Assembly (NCBI RefSeq): GCF_003050925.1
Contig: NZ_QAOV01000002.1
Coordinates: forward strand, 1-64,000
From: Pseudomonas sp. GV085
GTDB taxonomy: Bacteria > Pseudomonadota > Gammaproteobacteria > Pseudomonadales > Pseudomonadaceae
Direction: 5' to 3'
DNA length: 64,000 nucleotides
A program made the position numbers and the translations under genes. Below, in pieces: positions 34,273 to 43,452 of this stretch. The notes beneath the pieces are model-generated. The model was not told where the DNA came from. It did not search any database and worked only from the letters and a program-made list of their open reading frames with translations. Position 1 is the first letter of the stretch. Each line of letters begins with the position of its first letter.

Positions 34273-35169
34273 ATGACCCATTCCGACAATTACCTTGGAT
34301 CGGGTACGTCCTACGTAACTGCCGTAAACCGCTCGATCAATGTCGCAGGGACTGTGTTTGCCTACCGTGATCTGGGGCCTCGCAGCGGGGTGCCGCTGAT
34401 TCTTCTCAACCATTGGGGCGCGGTATTGGACAACTTCGACCCGCGGATCATCGATGGTCTTGCCAGTCAGCATCGCGTCATCGCCACTGACTACCGAGGC
34501 ATCGGCGCATCGGGAGGAACCGCGCCCCTGACCATTGATGAAATGGCGCGGGATGCAATAGCCCTGATCCACGGGCTTGGCCTGGAGAAGGTTGATCTGA
34601 TCGGTTTTTCCCTTGGCGGATTCGTGGCACAGGACATCGTGCTCAAAGCCCCCGACCTGGTACGCAAGCTCATTTTGGCGGGTACAGGGCCGGCGGGCGG
34701 CAAAGACATTGACAGGGTAGGGGCGGCATCCTGGCCATTGATGATCAAGGGGTTACTGACGCTGCGGGATCCGAAGTTCTACCTGTTCTTCACAGGCTCG
34801 GCCAATGGTCGCCAAGCCGCGAAGGCCTTCTTGAAGCGACTGAAGGAGCGCAAAACGGATCGGGACAAGGGGCCCACGCCAAATGCCTTCTCGCGACAGT
34901 TGAAGGCGATCAAGGCGTGGGGGATGCAGGCACCTCAGGATCTGGGCAGTATCCGGATCCCGGTACTGATCGCCAATGGTGATAACGACATCATGGTGCC
35001 GACAGTGAACTCTACTGATATGGCCCGCCGCATCCCGAACTCGCAACTGATCATTTATGAAGATGCCGGACATGGTGCGATTTTCCAGAATCACGCCAAT
35101 TTCGTGGCGAAGGCGCTGGCTTTTCTCGATCCCGAACAGCCTGACAAAACGTTACCTGACCCGCACTAG
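34273..35169 (+). CDS. alpha/beta hydrolase
   Basis: A 298-aa hydrolase: DYRGIGASGG, nucleophile elbow IGFSLGGFVAQD, acid in ANGDNDIMVPT and His in EDAGHGAIFQ. It is a paralogue of the protein at 14626-15471; both share GFSLGGF-AQD, PDLVRKL and GTGP-GG and both follow OYE-type genes. Together with the OYE and SDR it forms a small operon repeated in outline twice in this window. It ends 8 bp before the stop of the convergent LysR gene. Confidence 0.84.
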   Translation: MTHSDNYLGSGTSYVTAVNRSINVAGTVFAYRDLGPRSGVPLILLNHWGAVLDNFDPRIIDGLASQHRVIATDYRGIGASGGTAPLTIDEMARDAIALIHGLGLEKVDLIGFSLGGFVAQDIVLKAPDLVRKLILAGTGPAGGKDIDRVGAASWPLMIKGLLTLRDPKFYLFFTGSANGRQAAKAFLKRLKERKTDRDKGPTPNAFSRQLKAIKAWGMQAPQDLGSIRIPVLIANGDNDIMVPTVNSTDMARRIPNSQLIIYEDAGHGAIFQNHANFVAKALAFLDPEQPDKTLPDPH

Positions 35170-35177
35170 TTTCTCGG

Positions 35178-36095
35178 TTACGCGAGGCTATCCGGATCCC
35201 CGAAGAACATCTGAATCCGCGAGCGCAGCCAGCGCTCCCCCGGATCGTTATCCTGCGACCCGCGCCAGGCCATATGCAGTTCAAAGCTGCGCACCGGCAA
35301 CGGCGGATCTTCGGCACGCACACCGCCCGCGGCAGTCAGCGCATCGGCCGTGTAGTCCGGCACCGTAGCCACGATGTCAGTGCCCGCGAGCAGGGTGCTC
35401 AACCCGTTGAACTGCGGCACGGCGAGCACCACATGACGTTTGCGCCCGAGTTTTTCCAGTTCTTCATCGATAAAACCGCTGAGGTCCCCGGCGAACGACA
35501 CCAGTGCATGGGGGCGAGCGCAGTAATCATCCAGGCTCAACGGCCCCGGCACGGTGTCGGCGCGCAACAGCTTGGGCTGGCTGCGGCGCAACACTTTGCG
35601 CTTGGCGTTGGCCGGCAGATCGGTGGTGTAACTGACACCGATGGAAATTTCCCCGGACGCCAGCATTCCCGGCATCAGGATGTAGTTGACCCTGCGCACC
35701 ACCAGCACAATCCCCGGCGATTCGGCACGCAGGCGCTTGAGCAGCATGGGCAGCAAGGCGAACTCGACATCGTCCGAAAGGCCGATGCGGAACACGGCGG
35801 TACTTGTGGCAGGATCGAACTCGGCCGCACGGCTGACGGCGGTGGAAATCGAATCCAGTGCCGGCGACAGCAGGGCGAAAATCTCGATCGCCCGGGCGGA
35901 CGGCTCCATGCTGCGGCCGGTACGCACAAACAAAGGATCATCGAACAAGCCGCGCAGGCGCGAGAGCGCCGCACTGATGGCCGGCTGGCCGAGGAACAGT
36001 TTTTCCGCAGCACGGGTCACGCTGCGTTCGTGCATCAATGTTTCGAAAACGATCAACAGGTTCAGGTCGACACGACGTAGGTCATTACGATTCAT
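35178..36095 (-). CDS. LysR-family transcriptional regulator
   Basis: A 305-aa LTTR: winged helix LRRVDLNLLIVFETLMHERS, then AAEKLFLGQPAISAALSRLRGLFDDPLF. The co-inducer domain begins STAVFRIGLSDDVEFALLP. This is the NahR/NodD-like branch judging by the DLNLL start. ATG 36095 is chosen over 36119. It diverges from the oxidoreductase at 36355 with 259 bp between, the usual LTTR arrangement, and is its likely activator. Confidence 0.86.
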   Translation of the reverse strand: MNRNDLRRVDLNLLIVFETLMHERSVTRAAEKLFLGQPAISAALSRLRGLFDDPLFVRTGRSMEPSARAIEIFALLSPALDSISTAVSRAAEFDPATSTAVFRIGLSDDVEFALLPMLLKRLRAESPGIVLVVRRVNYILMPGMLASGEISIGVSYTTDLPANAKRKVLRRSQPKLLRADTVPGPLSLDDYCARPHALVSFAGDLSGFIDEELEKLGRKRHVVLAVPQFNGLSTLLAGTDIVATVPDYTADALTAAGGVRAEDPPLPVRSFELHMAWRGSQDNDPGERWLRSRIQMFFGDPDSLA

Positions 36096-36354
36096 CTGGA
36101 GTCCTGGCAGAGTCAGCAAACTTGACGTGAGCAGCCATATGAGAACAATGGCCAGCAGGAATATTACGGGGAAAGGCTGGTACTCTGCACCGGGTAATTC
36201 AGATTTCCTACAAAGGCGGCTCCAGTTTCCTACGATATTGCCGCCGCCGCGGAATCAATGACAGGCATGTCGACTATTAATAGCCACAGATAGTGTTGGG
36301 TTGAAAGCCCAGCTAGAGTTCAAGGCATTAGAGGTTCAATTGGCGAGGTTTGCG

Positions 36355-37377
36355 ATGTCCCGCACGATCCGTTTTCACAAGTTTGGTCCAGCCGAGGTGC
36401 TCAAATGCGAAGAGCATGCGGCGGCTCTGCCTGCACCGGGCGAAGTGCAGGTGCGCGTCGAAGCGATCGGCATCAGTTGGTATGACATTCTTTGGCGCCA
36501 GAACCTGGCCTCGTCCCACGCTCGTCTGCCTTCAGGCCTTGGTCATGAAATGGCCGGTATCGTCACGGCCGTCGGCGATGGCGTTGAAGACCTGGCCGTC
36601 GGTGACAAGGTTGCCAGTTTCCCGGCTGAAAGCCCGAACGATTACCCGGTCTACGGCGAGCAGATCGTTCTGCCGCGATCGGCACTGACCCGCTACCCGG
36701 ATGTGCTCAGCCCGATTGAAGCCAGCGTGCACTACACGCCGTTGTTGATTGCCTATTTCGCCTATGCGGATCTGGCACGGGTCAAACCCGGGCAGTTTGC
36801 CCTGGTGACCGACGCCAGTCATTGCGCCGGACCTTCGTTCGTACAACTGGGCAAGGCCTTGGGTGTTCGAGTGATCGCCGCGACCAAGTCAGCAGACGAG
36901 CGTGAGTATCTGCTGTCACTGGGTGCCGAGAAAGTCATCGTCACCGAGGAAGAAGATCTTCTGGTACGAATCAACAAGATCACCGATAACCGCGGCGTGG
37001 ATGTGGTATTCGATGGTTTGGGCGGTCCGCAGATGTCGTTGCTTGGCGATGTGTTGGCGCCTCGCGGCAGCCTGGTGCTGTACGGCCTGCAAGGCGGCAA
37101 CCAGACGCCTTTCCCGGCTTGCGCAGCGTTCCAGAAAAACATTCAGTTCTTCGTACACTGCATCGGCAACTTCACTGGCAAGCCGGAACTGGGCATCACC
37201 CAGGACCAGGTCGCACTGCAACGTGCCTTGCGCGACATCAATCAGATGACTGCCGACCGCGTTCTGCTGCCGCTCAAGACTCGGGTCTTCCCGTTTGCCG
37301 AGTTTGTCGAAGCGCACCGCTACATGGACGAATGCCCGTGTCGCGAAAGGGTCGCGCTGCAGGTCGAACCGGCATAA
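36355..37377 (+). CDS. zinc-type/quinone oxidoreductase medium-chain dehydrogenase
   Basis: A 340-aa medium-chain dehydrogenase: MSRTIRFHKFGPAEVLKCEE (typical quinone-oxidoreductase start), VRVEAIGISWYDILWRQ, LGHEMAGIVTAVGDGVEDLAVGD, nucleotide region ALVTDASHCAGPSFVQLGKA. The glycine motif after VTDAS is degenerate (SHCAGPS in place of AxGGVG), which is unusual. Start ATG 36355 with GAGG upstream. It is divergent from LysR and followed by a terminator, so it is a single-gene unit. Confidence 0.82.
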   Translation: MSRTIRFHKFGPAEVLKCEEHAAALPAPGEVQVRVEAIGISWYDILWRQNLASSHARLPSGLGHEMAGIVTAVGDGVEDLAVGDKVASFPAESPNDYPVYGEQIVLPRSALTRYPDVLSPIEASVHYTPLLIAYFAYADLARVKPGQFALVTDASHCAGPSFVQLGKALGVRVIAATKSADEREYLLSLGAEKVIVTEEEDLLVRINKITDNRGVDVVFDGLGGPQMSLLGDVLAPRGSLVLYGLQGGNQTPFPACAAFQKNIQFFVHCIGNFTGKPELGITQDQVALQRALRDINQMTADRVLLPLKTRVFPFAEFVEAHRYMDECPCRERVALQVEPA

Positions 37378-37399
37378 CAATCGCCGCAATAGCCCACCC

Positions 37400-37430
37400 A
37401 AGAGTCCGTGCCCACGCGGACTCTTTCGTT
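37400..37430 (+). terminator. rho-independent terminator of the oxidoreductase
   Basis: A 9-bp stem AAGAGTCCG (37400-37408) / CGGACTCTT (37417-37425) with an 8-nt loop and TCGTTT tail, 23 bp after the stop codon of 36355-37377. Confidence 0.75.
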
Positions 37431-37496
37431 TCAGTCCCCCCCTCCCCAAAAAAAGGTTTTTCACGGAATTCCGGGGGAACACATATAACGAAATAT

Positions 37497-37616
37497 CTGT
37501 AAGGGCTGCCGAAGGCTGCGATCTTTTTGATCTTGATCTTCAGCAATCTCCAGATCGCAAAAGCAAGATCAAAAAGATCGTCCGAACGCGGCCCGAACCT
37601 TCGGCAGCTCCTACAG
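37497..37616. repeat. 120-bp palindromic REP-like element (GCTGCCGAAGG class)
   Basis: The ends CTGTAAGGGCTGCCGAAGG and CCTTCGGCAGCTCCTACAG are inverted, and the inner blocks GATCTTTTTGATCTTG and CAAGATCAAAAAGATC are also inverted. It is a two-armed imperfect hairpin, different in sequence from the GAGCGAGC-type REP doublets in this window. Confidence 0.8.
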
Positions 37617-37629
37617 GGGAACGCGTGCA

Positions 37630-37955
37630 CCACCAAACAACGAGGTCGAGCGTTAGCTCGCCTCGCGGTGCTGTTGCGGTGCACGCCCCCTCGTGAGGCC
37701 GAGCGCAGGTTCTGCGCAGTGGGCAACCCGGCATAGATGCCGGGTTAGCCGCGTACGGCCATGGATGGCCGATCGTGGCGGGCCCTGTAGGAGCGAGCTT
37801 GCTCGCGAAAAACCTGAGAGCACCGCGGGGTGTCAGGCTCCCCGCGTCATCGTTGACCTCCATCGCGAGCAAGCTCGCTCCTACAGGCTCTTCCAAGTGA
37901 CCCGCCGTCAGGGCGGAACCCTAAGTGGCCGTAACCGCAACAATGGATATGTACA
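37630..37955 (+). repeat. long interspersed repeat, copy C, interrupted by a REP doublet
   Basis: Left flank CCCCTCGTGAGGCCGAGCG, CGGCATAGATGCCGGGTT, GCCATGGATGGCCGATCG and right flank TCTTCCAAGTGACCCGC, GGAACCCTAAGTGGCCGTA match copies A and B. The middle of A and B (about 110 bp with AAGAGCCCTTGGTTACTTGG) is absent, and a REP doublet (37785-37886) stands in its place. Confidence 0.8.
37785..37886. repeat. REP doublet (REPIN) 1
   Basis: CTGTAGGAGCGAGCTTGCTC and its inverse GAGCAAGCTCGCTCCTACAG flank about 60 bp that include GCGGGGTGTCAGG. It lies inside long-repeat copy C. Confidence 0.92.
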
Positions 37956-38185
37956 CCAGGAAGAAAATGCTCGGCCGTAAGGTCGCCATCGCTGGCAAGT
38001 CGGATCGCCGCACCGCAGCTTCTACAGGTATCGGTGTTCCCCGGGATTGTGTGAAGAACCAAAAAAAGCCGTCGATCCGCAGGCCGGTCCAGCAACTGAA
38101 CTGGTTTTTGCCCGTAATCTGTAGCTTCTAATCATCCACTAAGCCCTGATAATTGAATGATTACTTTCATCTCAAGGAATGAGTC

Positions 38186-38434
38186 ATGGTTGGGTGTCAG
38201 GCTGGAACTTTTCAATGTGCGCCGTCGGTGCGCATCTCCAAACTAGTGTGTCGTTGCGTAGTTGCCAACAAGACAGCGACAACTTCCTTCCTTATTTCTT
38301 GTATTAAGTGTCTGTGGGACATTGTCGGAAGTTTCCTAGGACTGCCGTTTAAATCGAGCAAGCCCTTGCCAGCCGGGCGCTACAGCTTCGCTTGCGTCGT
38401 TAAGCCGAGGGGGCGCTACGAACGTTTCAAATGA
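38186..38434 (+). CDS. doubtful small ORF
   Basis: An 82-codon frame with AAGGAAT 7 nt before the ATG. The product is cysteine-rich at the N-terminus (VGCQAGTFQCAP, VCRCVV) and basic at the end; it matches nothing I recognise. It lies in repeat-rich intergenic DNA, and its codon use (TTA, AGT, AGG, TGT) is unlike the neighbouring genes. It may be spurious. The good ribosome-site spacing is the only positive sign. Confidence 0.2.
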   Translation: MVGCQAGTFQCAPSVRISKLVCRCVVANKTATTSFLISCIKCLWDIVGSFLGLPFKSSKPLPAGRYSFACVVKPRGRYERFK

Positions 38435-38554
38435 TCGACAGAAAATTCAAGTGCTAGCATTTGGCAATAAAGTCCATGACTTCATACGTGCAGACAGTCC
38501 AACGGGATTTGCTGTCTGCGCGATATTGAACTTACGAGTATCAGGTAAATAAAG

Positions 38555-40045
38555 ATGACCAGCATCCATGACCAAGCGATGAACTATGTCTATCAACAGG
38601 TGCTGCAGCGATTGCTGGGGTTTTTTTCCCGTGCCGAACGCACCGCATTGCAATTGTTGATTCAGCGCCTGGCGGTAGCGGCAGGGGGCATGGGGCGCAT
38701 TGGCGAATACAAGGTGCTGGCGATCCAGTCCGGAACCCGTGACAACTGCTACACACTGGCATTGTTGCGTGCTGCGCAGCTGATCATCGCCACGCGGGCA
38801 CCGGCGACATTCCAGTTGCGCATCGCCTCGTTGCGATTGAACGGGGCAAGCTGCGCGGCCGTGGAGAACATGCACCGGACCAACAGCGCATTGTTTGTCT
38901 ATGACGATCCCCGAGTCGAGGTGTTGATGGTCGATGATCGCGAAGTCTTGCCGTTCAACCACCTGACGCCGACCTCCGACGCCGGTCGCGAGTCCGGCCG
39001 CCTGAACCTGTTGATGATCGGCCATCGCCGGGCTTGGCGCGGCGGGTTCGACCTGTGGGATGACGGTTATCTGACAACGGGAGAGTTCTACGGACAAATC
39101 GCCCGCTGGGACGGTGGTGTGGACGCCTTGCTCATCGCTGATACGTTGCGTCAGCAAAAGCAGTTCATCGATGGATTGAAACGTGCCGCGACCAAGGCAG
39201 GGCTCACGCATTCATACGGGGGCGAGGCCGGTTATTCGGGGTTGTTTGCGCTGCTCGATGAACTGGGCAGCGACTGCTATCACGCGTTCTACGCCGATTA
39301 CGGCCAGGCCCGATGGCGTCCACAAGAGCGCTTTGAGACCTGTCGTCGTACGGCCTGCATCGATATTCACGACCTGCTGGTGAGTAACCTGGAAGAGCGC
39401 TGGCCATTGCTGACGGAGTTTCTCCGATTCCAGCCTGACGAACTGTTCGCGCAGATCAGTGACAACGAATTCGTCAGCCCGTCGATCTCGGCGCACGTGC
39501 AGGGCTTGCAGGCGAGCTTCGTGCAGGGTCGCGATTACGAGTCCGGCGTGGCGCAATACCTGCAACGCGCCCTGGTGATGATGCGCCGCAAGCGCTTGCC
39601 TGAGCGTTTGTGCGAGCAGGCCATCAAGGTCTTCGGCAACCCGGCGACATTGAGCGAGCTGCGCGCCAGGGCAGCGGCCGAGGCGCAAAAGAACCTGGGC
39701 CTGAGCGAAGCACAACTGGTGTGCCTGCTTTTTGCGCCTTTTATAGAAAGAGGTGCGGGGCTCGAGCGTTTTCTGCGTCAGTGCCATCCGGGCATGCTGG
39801 TGGCCATGCCCGAGTTGCACCGGGCCATGCAGGGGCACCCGGTCGCCGAACAGATCATGCAATGGATGATGGATGTCAGCGGATTGCCCATCAGCCTGAT
39901 TGGCCGGCTTTATCGCATGGAGTGGGCGCGAGGAAGCGCTGGCAGAACGCCTGAAGCACTGATCCAGATGGCGGCGTTGCGAAATGCGCTGGGCGATCCT
40001 GACGCTGATATCACGTTGGTGGATGAATGGTCGGCGGGTCACTGA
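38555..40045 (+). CDS. 496-aa protein of unknown function
   Basis: I do not recognise this protein. It starts at ATG 38555 behind AGGTAA and has no signal peptide or membrane segment. The N-terminal third is helical (YVYQQVLQRLLGFFSRAERT, LALLRAAQLIIATRAP). The middle holds an alpha/beta part with conserved-looking aromatic/acidic stretches (RAWRGGFDLWDDGYLTTGEF, ARWDGGVDALLIAD). The C-terminal third is helical and rich in Leu/Arg/Glu. It is followed after 40 bp by a MocR-type regulator in the same direction, so the two are probably cotranscribed. Codon use is like the core genome. Confidence 0.6.
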   Translation: MTSIHDQAMNYVYQQVLQRLLGFFSRAERTALQLLIQRLAVAAGGMGRIGEYKVLAIQSGTRDNCYTLALLRAAQLIIATRAPATFQLRIASLRLNGASCAAVENMHRTNSALFVYDDPRVEVLMVDDREVLPFNHLTPTSDAGRESGRLNLLMIGHRRAWRGGFDLWDDGYLTTGEFYGQIARWDGGVDALLIADTLRQQKQFIDGLKRAATKAGLTHSYGGEAGYSGLFALLDELGSDCYHAFYADYGQARWRPQERFETCRRTACIDIHDLLVSNLEERWPLLTEFLRFQPDELFAQISDNEFVSPSISAHVQGLQASFVQGRDYESGVAQYLQRALVMMRRKRLPERLCEQAIKVFGNPATLSELRARAAAEAQKNLGLSEAQLVCLLFAPFIERGAGLERFLRQCHPGMLVAMPELHRAMQGHPVAEQIMQWMMDVSGLPISLIGRLYRMEWARGSAGRTPEALIQMAALRNALGDPDADITLVDEWSAGH

Positions 40046-40085
40046 GCGTGGGCGGATTTTCAGCCAGTGCGGCCGGCCTTCATTC

Positions 40086-41486
40086 ATGAAAGGTCCACGA
40101 GAAACGGATTTCGCCTATCAGGCGGTTTATCGATACCTGGCCAGCCTGATCAACGAGTCTGAAGGGGATTCGCCCATCCGCCTGCCGTCGCTGCGGCATC
40201 TGGCGGAGCGCCTCAATGTGTCGATCTCGACCATTCAGTACGCCTATTCGCTCCTGGAGAAAGAGGGGCGCGTCTATTCGGTGGCCAAGTCCGGTTACTA
40301 CGCGTTGCCGGTGTCCTCAATCAACCTGCAGGACAGCGGCAGCGACCTGCTGGAAGCCGTCTACGTCAATGCCAGGCGTCCGGGGATGCTGGTCCTGAGC
40401 GCCGATGAACCGGCGCTGCTGCAGCCGCTCGACAGTCCTTTGTTGCTGCTGGAGCGAGAGTTGCTGCGCCAGTATCCCCGACAGCCGCAGTCGCCTTCGC
40501 AACCCTGTGGCGAGCTCGAATTGCGCACCGCCCTGGCTGCACGCTACACCACGTCTCCGATGCGTTACTGGCATGCCGATGACGTCTACATCGGCGCCGA
40601 TCTTCGTGGTGTACTGGAAATCCTGATCGCCGTGCTGGGCTTGAAGGATGCCACCGTGGTGGTCGAATCGCCGTGCGACTGGACGATCCTGCGCCTGTTT
40701 CAAGCTGCCTGCGTGCGGGTGATCGAGTGGCCCGTACAAGCCGACGGTTGCCTGGATACGCAGCGGCTCAAAACGCTGCTGGATACCGAACCGGTCATGC
40801 TGGTGATGCTGTCGTCGGCCCTGAACATGCCCCGTGGCAGCCTGGCGTCTGACGAAAACAGGCAAGCCATTGCCCGGCTGTTGGCCGCGCATGACAGTTG
40901 GGTGCTGGAAAACGACTGTTATGGCGAACTCGGATTTGACCTTGGAGGCGTACGCTTTCGCGACTTGCTGGACCCTGAACGGCTGATGGTGTTTTCCACG
41001 TTCGAGAAAATCATCGGTCCGGAAGCGCCCTACGGCTACCTGCTTTCAAGGCATTTGAGCGCTGAGCTGCAACGGCACTTTCTGCTGCGCTCCTTTCGTC
41101 TGTCGCCGATTCGCCAGAAAGCCATCGCCCGCTTGTACAGCAGCGGTCGCATCGATCAACACCTGCTGGTGCTGCGACGGCTACTCAAGGAACGCAAGAG
41201 TCAAATGACCCAGTTGTTGCAGGAGCGATTGGGTGATGCCTTGCATTTCGTCGAGCCGCAAGGCGGTGCAACGATCTGGGTGCGCTCCTTGCGTCGGGTC
41301 AATGTCCGTCGTGTGTTCCAGCGCCTGCTGGCGCATCAGGTGGTCATCGCGCCGGGGGAACTGTTCAGCCTCCACGGTCTGCACGGGCAGCATTTGCGTT
41401 TGAGTCATACCTTCGGCGGCGATCGCAACCTGGCTGCCGCACTGGGCTTGTTGGGGGATGCGCTGCGTCTGGAATCAATCGAGTGA
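40086..41486 (+). CDS. MocR-type (GntR helix-turn-helix + aminotransferase fold) regulator
   Basis: A 466-aa protein. Residues about 1-80 are a GntR winged helix (FAYQAVYRYLASLINE, RLPSLRHLAERLNVSISTIQ, YSLLEKEGRVYSVAKSGYYAL). Residues about 110-460 have the fold-type-I aminotransferase pattern, with LENDCYGELGF and FSTFEKIIGPEAPYGYLL, where Asp, Tyr and Lys fit the PLP-binding positions. The Lys loop differs from the usual SFSKTLAPGLR form. Start ATG 40086. MocR regulators usually control a neighbouring vitamin B6, amino-acid or amine gene; here the only close partner is the unknown 496-aa protein upstream. Confidence 0.83.
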   Translation: MKGPRETDFAYQAVYRYLASLINESEGDSPIRLPSLRHLAERLNVSISTIQYAYSLLEKEGRVYSVAKSGYYALPVSSINLQDSGSDLLEAVYVNARRPGMLVLSADEPALLQPLDSPLLLLERELLRQYPRQPQSPSQPCGELELRTALAARYTTSPMRYWHADDVYIGADLRGVLEILIAVLGLKDATVVVESPCDWTILRLFQAACVRVIEWPVQADGCLDTQRLKTLLDTEPVMLVMLSSALNMPRGSLASDENRQAIARLLAAHDSWVLENDCYGELGFDLGGVRFRDLLDPERLMVFSTFEKIIGPEAPYGYLLSRHLSAELQRHFLLRSFRLSPIRQKAIARLYSSGRIDQHLLVLRRLLKERKSQMTQLLQERLGDALHFVEPQGGATIWVRSLRRVNVRRVFQRLLAHQVVIAPGELFSLHGLHGQHLRLSHTFGGDRNLAAALGLLGDALRLESIE

Positions 41487-41602
41487 GTGATGAGACAAAA
41501 AATAACACCCTTCATTCTATTGGATCGATCCCATCGCGTTGCGGTCGAACTGCCAGTAAACTGCGACCCCATTCCTGAACCACTCTATTCCAGAGGTTTT
41601 GC

Positions 41603-43246
41603 ATGACACTCAGTCCTTTTGCGGGTAAACCGGCACCGGTAGAATTGTTGGTCGACATCCCGCGACTGGTAACGGCCTATTACACCGGCCAGCCTGATGC
41701 CGCGATTTCGACCCAGCGCGTTGCCTTCGGCACGTCCGGGCACCGCGGCAGCTCGTTCGACTTGAGTTTCAACGAATGGCACGTGCTGGCGATCAGCCAG
41801 GCGATCTGCCTGTATCGCGAAGCTCAAGGCATCGATGGCCCGCTGTTTGTCGGCATCGACACCCACGCACTGTCCACCCCGGCCGGCGCCAGCGCCCTCG
41901 AAGTACTGGCCGCCAATGGCGTGACCGTGATGATCGCCGCTGGCGACGAGTACACGCCGACGCCGGCCATTTCCCATGCGATCCTCTGCTACAACCGCGG
42001 TCGCACCAGCGGCCTGGCGGACGGCATTGTCATCACGCCGTCCCACAACCCGCCGCAAAGCGGTGGCTACAAGTACAACCCAACCAACGGTGGTCCGGCC
42101 GATACCCACATCACCAAGTGGATCGAAGCCAAGGCCAACGAACTGCTGGCCAACAAGCTCGCTGGCGTCAAGCGCATCAGCTACGAGCAGGCACTGAAGG
42201 CCAGCACCACCCATCGTCACGATTACCTCAACACCTACGTCGCCGACCTGATCAACGTGATCGACTTCGACGCCATCCGCGATGCCAAGCTGCGCCTGGG
42301 TGTCGATCCGCTGGGTGGAGCGGGGGTGCGCTACTGGTCGGCGATTGCCGAGCATTACCGCCTGGACCTGGACGTGGTGAACAAAGAGGTCGACCCGACC
42401 TTCCGTTTCATGACCGTCGACTGGGACGGCCAGATCCGCATGGACCCATCGTCCGGCCACGCCATGCAAGGCCTGATCGGCCTGAAAGAACGTTTCGACG
42501 TGGCGTTTGCCTGCGATCCGGACCACGACCGCCATGGCATCGTCACGCCGTCCGGTGGCTTGCTGGCGCCGAACAACTACCTCGCCGTTGCCATCGACTA
42601 CCTGTTCCAGAACCGTCCGCAATGGCGTGCCGATGCGGCCGTGGGTAAAACCGTGGTCAGCAGCGGCTTGATCGATCGCGTGGCCAGGCGCCTGGGTCGT
42701 CGCCTGTACGAAGTGCCGGTTGGCTTCAAATGGTTTGCCGACGGCCTGTTCGATGGATCCCTCGGTTTCGGCGGTGAAGAAAGCGCCGGTGCCTCGTTCC
42801 TGCGCAAGGACGGCAGCGTCTGGTGCACCGACAAGGACGGTTTGATTCCGGCCCTGCTGGCCGCCGAGATGACTGCCCGGACCGGTCGCGACCCGAGCCA
42901 GGCGTATCGTGCCTTGACCGATGAGCTGGGTGAGCCGTTCTCGGTGCGGGTCGACGCCAAGGCCAATCCGGAGCAGAAAGCGCTGTTGAGCAAGCTGTCG
43001 CCGCAACAGGTCACCTCGACCCAACTGGCTGGCGAACCGATCCAGAACATCCTCAGCCACGCGCCGGGCAATGACCAGGCCATTGGCGGTCTCAAAGTCA
43101 TGACCGAAAACGGCTGGTTCGCGGCGCGTCCGTCTGGCACCGAAGACATCTACAAGATCTACGCCGAAAGCTTTGTCAGCGACGACCACCTCAAACAACT
43201 GGTGGCCGAGGCGCAAACACTGGTCGATGGTGCTATTTCCTTGTAG
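41603..43246 (+). CDS. pgm: phosphoglucomutase, alpha-D-glucose-phosphate-specific
   Basis: A 547-aa phosphohexomutase matching the E. coli Pgm type in length. It has [20 protein letters not shown] at the N-terminus, the phosphoserine loop [15 protein letters not shown] (Ser147), the metal loop [10 protein letters not shown] and the sugar-binding [12 protein letters not shown]. It interconverts glucose-1-phosphate and glucose-6-phosphate for glycogen, trehalose and envelope sugar supply. It has its own promoter region after the MocR gene (116 bp). Its TAG stop lies inside a REP sequence (TGTAGGAGC). Confidence 0.95.
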   Translation: MTLSPFAGKPAPVELLVDIPRLVTAYYTGQPDAAISTQRVAFGTSGHRGSSFDLSFNEWHVLAISQAICLYREAQGIDGPLFVGIDTHALSTPAGASALEVLAANGVTVMIAAGDEYTPTPAISHAILCYNRGRTSGLADGIVITPSHNPPQSGGYKYNPTNGGPADTHITKWIEAKANELLANKLAGVKRISYEQALKASTTHRHDYLNTYVADLINVIDFDAIRDAKLRLGVDPLGGAGVRYWSAIAEHYRLDLDVVNKEVDPTFRFMTVDWDGQIRMDPSSGHAMQGLIGLKERFDVAFACDPDHDRHGIVTPSGGLLAPNNYLAVAIDYLFQNRPQWRADAAVGKTVVSSGLIDRVARRLGRRLYEVPVGFKWFADGLFDGSLGFGGEESAGASFLRKDGSVWCTDKDGLIPALLAAEMTARTGRDPSQAYRALTDELGEPFSVRVDAKANPEQKALLSKLSPQQVTSTQLAGEPIQNILSHAPGNDQAIGGLKVMTENGWFAARPSGTEDIYKIYAESFVSDDHLKQLVAEAQTLVDGAISL

Positions 43247-43342
43247 GAGCGAGCCTGCTCGCGATGGTCGTCAACGATAACGCTGGCAGCCTGACACCCC
43301 GCGGTATTCTCGGGTTTTTCGCGAGCAGGCTCGCTCCTACAT
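43242..43342. repeat. REP doublet (REPIN) 2, overlapping the pgm stop
   Basis: TGTAGGAGCGAGCCTGCTCG and its inverse CGAGCAGGCTCGCTCCTACA are about 60 bp apart. The TAG in TGTAG is the stop codon of pgm. Confidence 0.92.
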
Positions 43343-43357
43343 TGGACCGCATTCCCC

Positions 43358-43383
43358 ATGTAGGAGCTGGCTTGCCAGCGAAG
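43358..43383 (+). repeat. single REP of a second class
   Basis: ATGTAGGAGCTGGCTTGCC, then AGCGAAG, containing the palindrome GCTGGCTTGCCAGC, 15 bp after REPIN 2. It has no inverted partner nearby. Confidence 0.8.
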
Positions 43384-43399
43384 ACATTTGTACTGCACT

Positions 43400-43434
43400 A
43401 AAAAAGGGGCGACCAATACGGTCGCCCCTTTTTT
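43400..43434. terminator. bidirectional rho-independent terminator
   Basis: AAAAAAGGGGCGACC (43400-43414) / GGTCGCCCCTTTTTT (43420-43434) with a 5-nt loop. It has T tracts on both strands and lies between the convergent pgm and pirin genes. Confidence 0.93.
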
Positions 43435-43452
43435 GCAATTGCGCTCAGCGAA

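Larger units (their letters stand above)
37431..38554. other. 1.1-kb gene-poor repeat region
   Basis: It contains, in order, a 120-bp palindromic REP-like element (37497-37616), copy C of the long repeat with an embedded REP doublet (37630-37955), and about 600 bp with only one doubtful small frame (38186-38434). The last 100 bp before 38555 are AT-richer and probably hold the promoter of the 496-aa protein gene. Confidence 0.65.

Noticed and set aside
41585..43216. 543-codon open frame antisense to pgm
   Set aside because: The plus-strand gene is an unmistakable phosphoglucomutase; the antisense frame is a GC-rich shadow with no family pattern.
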